Source of the DNA: Prunella strophiata
Lineage: Eukaryota; Chordata; Aves; Passeriformes; Prunellidae
Assembly: GCA_036583965.1 (NCBI GenBank)
Contig: JAZBQD010000030.1
Coordinates: 89,139,300 to 89,203,299 of the forward strand
Direction: 5' to 3'
DNA length: 64,000 nt
Both the position numbers and the translations under genes were made by a program. Below, piece after piece: positions 9,841-21,800 of this stretch. The notes beneath the pieces were generated by a model. The model was not told the origin of the DNA. It saw only the letters and a list, made by a program, of their open reading frames with translations, and searched no databases. Each line of letters begins with the position of its first letter. Positions within the stretch are counted from its first letter, which is position 1.

Positions 9841-12800
9841 GTAGGTTGTGCGAGCCCGGGGGGGAGGGGAGGCGGTGGAACCGTGGAGGGGGAGCCTCGA
9901 ACAAACCCCGGGCACCCCCGGCTGGCGAGCCCAGCGCCCCCGCGCCTCCCGCCGCGCCGAGTCCCGTTGCCGTGCCCGGGGAGGCGCCGGGCGGGGGGGA
10001 CGAGCGGCGCGGGGACACGGGGACGGGGACGCGCACCCCCCGTGCGGAGTCGCTCTCCCGCCGCCTCCTGCGCCCGGCCAGGAGCGGGGAAGGTCACCGG
10101 GGGCGGCGGGGGAAGGGAGGGGGCCGGGCCCCGCCGCGGGTATTTCGAGCGCAGGCAGCCGGCGCAGCGCGTACCTTTCCCTTTTTTGGGATTGGGGCTG
10201 GCGGGGCAGGTCACCGGAGCTGCGCGTCCCTCGCTCCCACCGGCCCCTTCCCCCCGCGGGACGCGGCAGGTGCAGCCGGAGGCGGTGGGAAAGGTGCGGT
10301 ACAGATTCCCTGGCTGGGGCGCGGTGGCGGGGTCGGCCGGGGCTGTTTTGGGAAGGAAGGGCTCTCCTGGTGCCTCTGCAGCAGCTTCAGCGCTTCCCTG
10401 GGGCGTGCGGTACGGTGTCATTAGCGCTGGGAGAGGGCTGCAGAAAGGTGGCCGAGCTGTGCCTGGGTGCGAGGTGCGCATCCTTGCTCGGGTGCCGTCA
10501 GCGAGGGGTCACGCCGGGGACAGGAGCTCCGGAGCACCGGGAAGGTGCGCGGCTGCCGCAGGGATGAGCGGCGGGAGCCGTGCTACGTGGCAGGGTGGTG
10601 GGCTGGAGAGCCCTGTGTGTTTCTTATCGCTTCACGTAGTTCAGTGTTCCATTTCGCTAGAAATGAAGCTAGAAAATGTCTCTAAATGCCTGGCGTTAAC
10701 TGGGCTTGAAAGAGGACGTGGGGTTTGCTTTGGCGTTGTTGGCAGAGCCCTCTGTTTTGAAGTGATTATCGCTAAGTTTGTTGCCCAGAAGAAGTTTATG
10801 TAACTGAGGAAGATCTAGCTGCAGAGACTCCCTTAGCTAGACCTTCATGAAAATTTGGAGGCAGGCTGGAGCTTGCAGTCAGAGGATTATTAGTTATTTA
10901 CTTAACCAAAGTATGTAGTAGTTATATTTTGCACGTTTTTCCTCCCACCAGTACACATTTCTTGTGTAAAAAGAAACCCGCCGTGTTTCTTCTTATATTA
11001 GATTGAAAAATCCTGTATGAAAGACCAAAATCCTTATCTTGTTTACATGATGCGTTTCTTGTCCCAGGACCATCTATAGCCAAGATGTCCATATGGGTAC
11101 AAGAGATAAAAAGGAAGCTGAAAGATGGTTCCATGTTTACTGCTCACTGGATCAGGATTCAGTTCTCTTTTAAGAGATCTGTAATTTTTCCATTATACCT
11201 GACGATTTAAGCTGTAGTGGGGAATTTATACAAATTTCTCAACTTAATTGTTGGCCCAGAACATGTGTTAAGTATGGTTTAACAAAATTGGAAAGTACAG
11301 AATATAATAATAAACAGAGTTTGACTTAAACTATCTCCTTCTGCTTCCAGCTTCATGTAAAGAATAATGTTGAAATATGATACTAGCAAATTTTCTCCCT
11401 ATAAAATGCCCATTCCTACCTCTTGGGTGTTCAGAAGTTTAGGAATATTGTCTCCGTGTGGTTGCTTTAATTGAGAGAAACATCATATTCCTGTAGATCA
11501 CTGCAACAGGCTTTTTTTGTTGTTTAATGTGTTAGTAGTATAAACATATTTTTCAAAGTTTAATTAAAGTTTTAGATCACATTTACAGCAATCTTACAGT
11601 TTCATTGTAACATTCAGCAGTCTCTGATATGTCCACTTCATCTATTTTATTTTTGTCTTATGTCTTCTGTTGGCAGTGTTTTATAACATAATTATATGAG
11701 AAATGCTTCTGCCCTTTTCAGCTGATGACTGATTAAGCTTTGCATTGTTAATTGTTGCTAAGAAAATATTAGGAAAACTCTTGAGTATTTTTTCTCCATG
11801 TATGGACTTATACAGAATTTGAGAATCTATAAGTTGCACCTTTTTAATTTCTCTTTTTTATAACCACTAGGCATATCTTTCAGAAGATAACCATATTGTA
11901 ATATGACGAAACTTGTGTTTACTGCTGTTACAGAACAGAAAAAACGTCAGCATATGTGAGCAATAAAGCAGAAATACAAGTTTGTTACTGACAGAATATG
12001 TGCTGCTAAAAATGTATATATAGATGCTGTCGTTTCCATTTTCAGAAGAAAATGCTGTCTATTTAACTGCAGAAGAACAAGGCTTTGTCTTCCTGTAATT
12101 TTGAAGTGAAAGTTGTCATCAACAAGAAAACTAAAACCTTTAAAAGATAGGCATTAGTAGTAGAATGCTGAAACAAACTTCTGGATTAGCTTCATTGGCT
12201 TTCCTGCTTCTTTTGCATCCCAAAGCACAAACTTAAATCGTCCCAGAAGGACAAGGTCCGCCAGTTTATGGCATTTACCCAGGCTGGTGAAAGGACTGCT
12301 ATATACTGCTTAACTCAGAATGAATGGAAACTAGAAGTGGCAACAGACAACTACTTCCAGAATCCAGACTTGTACTACAAAGAATCCATGAAAAATTCAG
12401 TAGACAAGAAGAAATTAGAACAATTATATAATCGATACAAAGGTAAGATTTTGTTTTCTGGGGAGTTTTTGGTTGGTGGGCTTGGGTTTTTTGTTGTTGT
12501 TGTGGGTTTTGTTTTGGTTTTTTCAAAATTATGTTGTGTGAGAAGTTTTTCTGCTTTTCCCTCTACCATTTTTAAGGAGTATTAAGTAAAGCTTGCTAGC
12601 TTTTGCTTCTCACTCTGTGTTTATGGTAATAAGGTAAGAGTGAAAAAAGGTTTTGAATGCTCTTAATGATCTGTACACGACTTCTGTAGAGATTTCTGTA
12701 GACTTTAAAAGTAGGAAGTTAAACTTCCAGTGAGGAAAAAGTGCCAGCTGTCAAATATGGTAGCAAAGTTTATTATGCAACTTAAGTGATTTTTTGCCAC

Positions 12801-15800
12801 TTTAAGTAGCTGCTCTTAAATGTGTATGATGGTCTTTCCGTGGCAAAATAATGCATATTGTTATTATGCTAATATTTGGGGGAATTAATTCTGTTCAGAG
12901 ACAGTAATGCTTCTATACATTAAAATAAAAATTTTTTCAGATAATGTTACAGCTAGAAATGTGACAAAACGGTCAGATAAGAAAACTCAATGACTAGAAA
13001 CTGCATCCTTATTTAATTCCTTCATGCTGGCAAATTACAGCAAAGGTGATGTGCCTTTTCAGAGGTTTGGAGGGAAAACCACAGCAAAGTGGATTAAAGG
13101 CAGAGTTGTTTCTTTTCTAAGTTTCATTTTATGTCATTGTTAAAAAGAACAAAAAAAGTAAGAAGAAGATAGGCATTTAAATATAAAAATGTATTGGATC
13201 CAGGTGACAGTGCTTGCTGAGCTGTGGCCATCTGACATAAGTGTGCATTGTTTGTGTTGGAGCAGTGCAGGCTGGAATCATTGCTAGCTCCTGTTGAAAT
13301 ACATACATCTCATGTTTGAAAACATGAAGCTCTTAACCACCACTCAACTATGATTTTATGTACTTTTCTAATTGAAATATATGGCATGCTTTGTGTACAT
13401 TTCATCCTTTTTTTATGTTACTGTTTCCACCATTTTTGTTCTTCTTTACATAATCTGTTCTATTTTAAGTGTAGGGATTCTTTAATACTTCATTATTGTG
13501 TGGTAATGAATTATGTAGGGACAAAGAGGCAGCAATGCTGTAGTATTTCTTTATGAAAACAGAAAACCAGAGACAAAACTCAGAGAACCATGTTTGGTTT
13601 TATATATGCCTATGTGTATGTTTATGTATATATAGCATATACATACTTCTGAATCTTTTGTTTGCTCCTTGAGTGTCAGTCTTAGAGATTGGGAGATTGC
13701 TGGGTCAAAAATATCTATTCAAATTCATAAATGCTGTTAAGACTATCTAAAATGGAAGAAGATTATCATAAATGTTACTTGTTATTTATAAATTTCTAGC
13801 TGTTGCAAACTGCACCATCTGACTTTGGTGAAAGCAAGTCTAGCCAGTTCATGTCAAGTGTTTTAGTTAGCTGCACACCTTTGCAGTTCTGGCACTTAAA
13901 AACAGAAGGTGTAAACATTAAAAACTTTCACAAGATTTGACAGAAGACTATAAAAGTAGTAGTTAAGCACCTTACCTTTATTCATATCAGACTTAAACCT
14001 GAGTCACTGGCCCCTGAACAGTAAGGGATTCCTTTGTTCACAAAACCTGCACTGTACTTGAAATCTGAAATGTCTTTTTCTGTGCTGTTTTTTCTTAGTT
14101 TTCCTACCTGTTTATTGAGCAACTGTCAAAACAACCATTGCATTTTTGTTACTAGTTACCTGGATCATGTGAAATATGATAGGGATGAAAAGTCCTTGTT
14201 GAAATCCACCAGAATTTTTCCACTGATTTCGAGACAGTGCACATCTTGCCTTCAGTTCTTCAATTACTCCCCAAATACAAAGAAATATGTTTTACATGCC
14301 TTAGAAGTAGTTGAATAGATATATTTACTTGTTATTTGGGATCAAAGGTCCCTGAATTATACCATGGGTATGATTCTTGGTTTAACAGACATGAGTCTTG
14401 CCAAATTAACTTCCTGTCTAGAATTTACAATTTCTTTCACTGTAGTATTGGCTGGAAAAGTAAATGATATCTTAGCTTAAGAATTAAAATTCAAAAGGGT
14501 TTACCTAGGCTTGAATTTTTTTTTTTTTTTTAATCAACTTCTTGGATCAGGACTTAAAAATAGCAAGGTTGAAAATGGTAGCAGTTTAAGAAGTTAGTAT
14601 GAAATCTACTCAAGAGATGCTTTTTTTACATAGCCCAGCTTGTGATATTGAAATCTCTTCCTCTCAAAAGTTGGGAAAGACAGTTTTGTGGTTTGTAAAG
14701 TCTCAAGCTTTGAAAACTAGAGGTTTGGGTTTATTATCTTTTGTTTTCATTTGTTTTTTCTTCTCCAGTTATCTAAGTTTACATGCAGGGGGTTGTTTGT
14801 TTGGGGGCTTTTTCAAGAGAGAATTTTGTTACAGAATTATTATAAGGCATCTGCCAACATTCAAAAAGGTACTACTGGGGAAATACTATGTTTCACTTAT
14901 ACTAAATTGTATTAATCAATTTAAGACTGTTATGCTAATGCATTGTTTAAACAATGTTTTGGTGATTTCCCTGACTTTTAATTAAGAATTTTAATTTAAA
15001 TTAAAATTAATTAACTTTTAATTTTAATTTTTAATTTTAATTTAATTTTAATTAAACCCAAAAGGTTTAAATGTTGTTTTTAAGTAGATATAGTGGATAC
15101 CCAAATGTCACTATCAGGAAAAAAAATTCTGGGGTGTAATGTGGTGGGTGTGTTTTTGTTTGACTTGATTTTGGTTTGTTTTTTTTTTTTTTAAGCTTAA
15201 CACACACTGACCAATATAAATATGTTGTACATTTTGATGTGTTCATCACCCTTACAGTTTCTAAATGTAGGCAGCATCTCCTGAGCTAATTCAAATCTTT
15301 TATGGAGGATTGTTGAGGGAAAAATAATTATTTAGTTGATGTTAGCAGGTAAGTTCAGGTTGCAAACCAGTTTCTCTGTAAGTTTACAGAACACTTAATC
15401 CGTTTACTTATTTTCTTTTAAAAATATGTAGATTTCAAGTGAAAACATTTGTGAAGGTTATGAAAAAATGAATACCTGTATTATGCAGCACATCAGAGCT
15501 GTCAGATGATTATTTGTTAATATGTTTCATAAATAATTATAATTCTCATATTTGTATTTTGAACTGCAGACCCACAAGATGAAAATAAAATTGGCATTGA
15601 TGGGATTCAGCAGTTCTGTGATGATTTAAGCCTGGACCCAGCCAGTATCAGTGTTCTGGTTGTGGCATGGAAGTTCAGGGCAGCTACGCAGTGTGAATTC
15701 AGTAAAAAGGAATTTATTGATGGCATGACAGAGTTGGGGTAAGTATCCATTTCTGCATAGTTTATGACGTAAGGCCCAGACCATGTTTCTGTTCAAAACA

Positions 15801-18800
15801 TTTTCACTTAAATTGTGTGAAGCTTTAAAAAGCTGTTGAGGCTAATGCCAAGCTTAACAGGTGCAAAATGCCTGTAGTGTCTTGTCTTCCTTGGATTGGT
15901 GCTTTACTGCAAAGCCTTAATGACCACAGTAGGGGGGAAGCAAAACCATTCTACCTGTACAGCAAGGGAGTCAGATGATTCATGAATCTTTTTAAATAGT
16001 TCATAGTAAGCATGTGCATATTTGTGTTAAGGATTTGGGTTGGACCTCCTGCTGTTGAAAACTGAAAGTCACTGGAGATGTGTGAAAGGTAAAAAATGTC
16101 AGTGTTGAAGCAGAAAAGAAATAGGAAAACAGAAAAGAGCCTTCAATTCTTTCCCTTTACCTTGCCACCAACAAATGGACCCATATTTCTTTTTGTCATT
16201 TTACCACCTATATTTCCCTCTCTTTTATACTAGATACTTCATTTGTACAAAATACCTATGAGGAATTGAAATAAAAATGAGGATATTGATAATAGAAAAT
16301 ATTGGTCCAACTGTGATATAACTGATAAAATTTTCCTTCCTGGATTATGGAGCTGTTCTGGATAATAAACTGTGAACATTGCCTGTGCTTACCAATAAAG
16401 TCAAGCATATATCCTCATAAAGTAATATTTTGTGTATAACTTTTCCTTGCAAGAGGAGCAGGATTTCTAATATTCAGAGATGTCAAATGACTCTTTTTAA
16501 CAGATTGCATTTACTGGGTGGATAAGTACAGTTTTTCACTTGTTCCTCTTTTTTGTAGATAAGCAATTTCATTTCATCTTAGAATGGCACCTTAATCAAT
16601 GCATTTTTAAGACAGACCAACTTTTAGGAAATGTGGTGCTTGTTTCTTGAGCAGAGATTGTAACAGTCTGATGTTACTGACCTCATCAGTTATTGATTTC
16701 TTTTTAGGCTTTCCTTTTTAGAAAATTGTGATGAAATAACTTCTGATACTATCTGGAAGTTCACTGCTTTATTCTGTCCCACTGAGTAGCGTTGGGTAGA
16801 AAGTACAAGAATAATTATGATTTTCTAACCACAGACAGAAATTACATGCTCATGCTATTAAAGGTTGCCAGCATTTTTTAATTCTTTTTTTTTTCCCAGA
16901 AGTGATTAAAAAGCTTTTGCTAAACCACCTGTTCTTGGAACAACAGCTGTTCTTAGGAGCCATAATATGGCTGTGCCTGCTTGCCACAGCACTTACTGAG
17001 AATTTGGAATGATTTTATTGTATACTTGGAGGCACAGTGTCTGTGGTTTTTAGCAAGTTTGAAGACAAGTGAGCAGTCAAATGGAAAGACACTCCCTGAG
17101 GGTTAGATCACATAGCATCTTTAGGATGCATATGAGAAGGTATATTTATTGTCTAGATCAGGTCCCTAGAAGAGGCTCCCAAACTGAGCTTCTCAGCTTG
17201 AAGAATTGTTGGCAGAATTCTTTCTTTTCTCTGCCAGGTACTGCTAGAGACCAGGAAGGTACTTATTTTTATCTGTACCATGCAAGACAGTTAAAACTGC
17301 ATTTGTGTTTTATGGGTGTTGTTATAGTTACCCATCCTTTAATAGAATATTTCTTGACTCTTTAGAATAAATGCAAACATTTAACTAGTGGGGAACTTTC
17401 AAATACACAGTGTTAGTTGTGATAGCTGCTTCTTTGGAAGCCCATTTGCTTCACTTTGAGTTTCTAGGTACAATTCAAGATATTGATAATGTCCTTGTAA
17501 ACCTTGAATATTCATTTGATGCCTCATTGTGGCAGAAACGCTTTCCCTTTTAAAAGTGCATCTTCTCAGCTCAGGTGTTTTCACTGAAAATGCTTTAGTA
17601 GTGTTACTCAGGTATGTGTTTCGTGTTAGAATTTCAGTAACTTGATTCTGTCTTAGCTTACCTGTGCCCGGCTGTTAAATAGTTTGCCAACCTTCAGGCT
17701 ATCATTCAAGGCTTATTTTGTTCCTCAGTTTTTTTCTCAATTGTTCTATGATGGGGAGAGAATGACTGCAAATAATACTTCATTTAGTTGGAAAGTCCTC
17801 AAATGTTAAGATGAACTGTAAAAAACATAGTGTGAAGCTCTTTATTCAGGAGAGCAGGGAATAAGCAATGTCTGTCTAGATTAGAGCAAAACCACACACT
17901 TGTGTTACATCTGTCTCAGGGGAAGGAATGACAGAGTTCAGTGAGGGTTGGGTGTTCTTTAAGAACAGAGTAAGATCTGTTCAGAAATTCATCAAGAGGT
18001 AGAAAAAAGTTTAAACCACTGAATCCTGTTTGCATTGTGTACCTAATGCATGCCTGTATACAATGTTCACTTAAAATTCTTTAGTAAAGGCACATGAGCA
18101 TTTATATTTTTCGGAATGCTATCCACAAAGATAATATCTTTTGTCTTAACCACTGTTTTGTTTTGCTCTTAAACTAAACCATAAAAAGGTGGGGGGAAAG
18201 TAGGAAGAAATTTTAGATATATGCAAATAATATAATCTCTTTTGAACAGGTGTGACACCACAGAAAAGCTAAAAGCTCTATTGCCAAGGCTGGAACAAGA
18301 GCTAAAGGATCCAGCAAAGTTCAAAGATTTTTATCAGTTTACTTTTAACTTTGCTAAAAATCCTGGACAAAAAGGTCTAGGTAAGTAGAAAAAAAAAGAG
18401 AAAATGTCTGCAGTCAGTGAAGGCTTCCAAATGTTTCCAGTACTACAATATTCTCATTAGCAATTGTTTAGTAAACTCTTTATTGATTTCTTTCACTGAC
18501 TTCTCTTTCCCATCTTCTTTCATTTAATCTGTTATTAATGTCCCCTTGGTACAGATAACTTAATGGGGTTCTCTGCCAGTATTGACATTCTCTCACCTCT
18601 TGTCAAATGAAGTTCCTGCTGTTCTTTGAGACCTGTCAATTTTTATTTTTTTTTTTTTTAAATACTGAGCTAGTGAGCTCTGTGTGTTATGGACATCTTG
18701 TTTCTGTAGTTCTTATCAGCTCAGGAAGAGGAGAAAATTGGGCAAAAGTTACTGTTCTCCTTAAAATCTTTAGTTTTAGCTCCGTTTTTATGTAAAGTTT

Positions 18801-21800
18801 AGAAAAAGGGTATTATGGACTTGTTTTAAAACTAGTGAGTAAAAATAGGCATAGTTTATATAGCATTAAACTATTATTTTTCATAAAGTTTGAGCTTTAT
18901 CCCAATCCATGTCTTGTATTGCTGGAGTAAAATTGATACATCATTTAAATTCTATTTTTTTTCTTCAAATCAAAAATACCTAGTTTGTGAATAGATGAAA
19001 AAAACAGTAAAATTGAGTCCACTCTTTTCAAATATATGTCCACTTTAAGAAGATCCTGTGTAGGAAAGAATTAATGTTTTGTATATAGAATAGCACTGCA
19101 CCATCATCCCTGTTCTTTGTGCTGTGAGAGGAAGTGGTTTGTTGGGTTTTTTATGGTTTTGGGGTTTTTTTTCTTTTTTTTTAGCACAGCCACTTTAAAT
19201 CTGTCTCTAAGTTACTTGGAAAGTTGATAAATGTTTTTCTCAAGAACTGTTAGGAGAGCAGAATGTCAACTTAGACCTCAGCCAGGTGTGTCTGTTCCAC
19301 ATTCTTTACTTTGAATAATCTCTCTTGTCTTTCCTGGTGTCTTCTTTTTTTTCTTTTAGCCAGTTTATATTTCTCTTCATTTTTTTTCAGCAGTTCTATT
19401 TTTCATGTCATCTGTCACTCTCTCATGGCTCATGTGCCACTTTTACTGACACAAAAATGAAGAAGTCTTGTAGTGGCTCTGTGAGGTTGGTTAGGATTCT
19501 AGTCCCTTAGCTAGTCTTCATTAACAAAGCTTAGTACTTTCAAATTGCAGGAAAGATTAATCAGTTACTGCTGAAGTTGGAATTTATGGGATACCTAAAG
19601 AAGTATTACAGATAGCTTCCTGTTTTAATTGGGTCACTCCAGCATGAAACTCATGAACTTGGGCAGTACACTGCAAAAGCTTTTCACCTAAGCCTGTATG
19701 AAGAGTGGAGGAGGGGAGGCAGCCCAACCCAGATTGGAAACTGTGGGAATGTGGGATGTGGGAATTGACATCAGCCATGTACAAAGTCTTTTTCTGTCTT
19801 ACTCAGTTTGGAGCCTTTACTTTGATTAAGTCCAGATAGTTAAACAGAATGAATAGTTAATTTGTTCCCATCTGAGCTGGTAGAAATCTGTGCCTAGCTA
19901 GGTCATCTTACAGGGATGACCTCTCCTCTTTCCCCAAATGCACGTTAGATGACAGTCAGTATAGGATGCTGCTTAGCTCCTGCCCAAGCTGCTTGTCTTA
20001 AAGCCTTCCTGCTGAATTGTAACTTGGAGGAGACTGAGAGGTCTGTAAGTTTTATGTCAAGTAAAAGCATAAAAGTTTGAATTAATGAAATTGAAATAAT
20101 CTAGGAATTCTTTCCTAAATTTCAGAATTTCAGTTGCAGAATATTTTAATGTGATTTTTCTAGGGTCTGAAGTATTCAGTACTTTTTCTTACTAGGCTGA
20201 GAGCTTAAATCACCAAGTCTGGTGTAGGCTACAAGAATGTTTGCTTCTTGGATATACCTGTGACCTATAAATGTACCTGTTTGAAAACAAAGCAAGTTTG
20301 ACATAGTGCCAGTGACAAATGAGAAATTCATATTCTTAGCAGATTGTTAATATAAACCTTCTATAAAATAAGATCCCCCCTTCTGTTGGGTCCTTCAGGC
20401 TAAGTGCTAGGGCATTTTTTTTTAAAGAAATAATTCTTGAGACTAGAGCTTACCAGAAACTTGTCTGTGATAGGCAGACTGACTTACACAATTATTTTTC
20501 ATGTTTTTTTCTTGTTTGTTATCTTAGCATATTGAAACTGTAAGAAATGAGTGAAGTATCTTTAAAATGTTCAAGCAGCAAAGCTTTGGTTATGAGTCAT
20601 GTTCACTGCTCCATCATTTCAGATTACTTTTTTTCTTTAAGTCTGTATCTGCTGTTTTAAGAAGTGATGTGCAACAGTTATTACTTTATTTATTGTCCCC
20701 TCTCCTCTGAAAAACACCAGGAAATAGTGATTTATGGGTTCCTTATTAATATGCCAGGTGGTCTTTAAATTAAAAGGTAGAGAAATACTTATATATTCTC
20801 TTATGTTAGACAGGGTCAGCATTTACCAAAACCAGTTCTTGCACACGCTTTTCTAACCAAATGCTCTGTAGTATGCTACAATATATACTAAATTGTCTTT
20901 TCAGTTTCAATAGTTATTAATAAGATTTGAAGTTTGATTTGTACTGATCCTCTGGCTGAAGCAAGTTTGAGAGCCATTGCCTTCACAAAATACAATCTTA
21001 ATTTTTGATGTCAGGTTTCATACATCTTTGTCCGTGTTTGCTTAAAACTATTGTTAGATTTTTTTTTTCTTTTCCTAGCATATAAGTTAAATCTGTTTCT
21101 GAATTTCCAGTTTAATACTTTAACCAGCCAAAGTAAATATGCAGAATACATTTCCTTAGACTGAGTAACAACTTCTTACATAGTTGGTGATGATGTATGT
21201 GTCTTCTCTTAGTCTCTGGACTGAGTAAAACCAACTACCCTGATAAATTTTATCTCCTAGCTCTTTGATACTGGAATTTTGTCTTCCAACTCTCATTTCC
21301 TTTGCTATCAAATTGATCTAATTTTCTCTTGTCATGTAGTACCCAGACAAGCATCTTAGATATTTTGCTTCTTGTTTTACATCCTTTTGAGTTTGCTTAA
21401 GTTTGATACTGTCTGCATTTGCAGTCTGTTTTACTGTGGGGTTTCTGCAGCACTGCAGTGTACCCAGTTGAGTCTGATCTTTCTGATCTGATATTCCTGC
21501 AGTTGATTACTCCCAGTAGCACTATGACTTTGCACTTCTCTTCAATGGAATCTTTCCTACTTACTTCCACATGATTTTCCAATTTGTCCAAATAATTTTG
21601 AATTCTAATCCTGTCTTCTATTGTGTTAGACTTTTATCAGGTTCTAAGTTGCAGATTTAACAGAAGTTTTCTTTGTTGTATCATCTGAGTTGCTTAAGTA
21701 TTGGGCAGTGTTAGATGCAGGACTGACCTGCTTGGATGAATTACTTTCTCCCAGTTTGGCAGGGGATGCCTGAGGTTCTTCCAGAACTTCTTTGACTTTT

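Larger units (their letters stand above)
9040..10560. promoter_or_regulatory. CpG island, bidirectional promoter of TMCO3 and DCUN1D2
   Basis: The sequence switches abruptly from AT-rich to very GC- and CpG-rich here. The island lies between the 5' end of TMCO3 (leftward) and exon 1 of DCUN1D2 (rightward). Both strands carry strong splice donors in it: minus-strand CTCAG|GTGAGC ending at 9369 and GGAG|GTGAGC ending at 9093, plus-strand GGAG|GTAAGT at 9255/9256, and the DCUN1D2 donor at 9841. G-run clusters with quadruplex potential occur at 9858-9893 and 9993-10028. The island contains long open frames on both strands that are composition artefacts. The exact transcription starts cannot be read from sequence. 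Confidence 0.85.

Noticed and set aside
8973..10481. 502-codon open frame on the minus strand, and several long plus-strand frames
   Set aside because: They lie in the CpG island, where stop codons are rare. The peptides are Pro/Arg/Ala/Gly-rich with no domain, and the frames overlap one another on both strands.
14987..15008. 22-base palindrome as a functional operator or origin
   Set aside because: Composed only of A and T within an AT-expansion tract, where palindromes arise readily.
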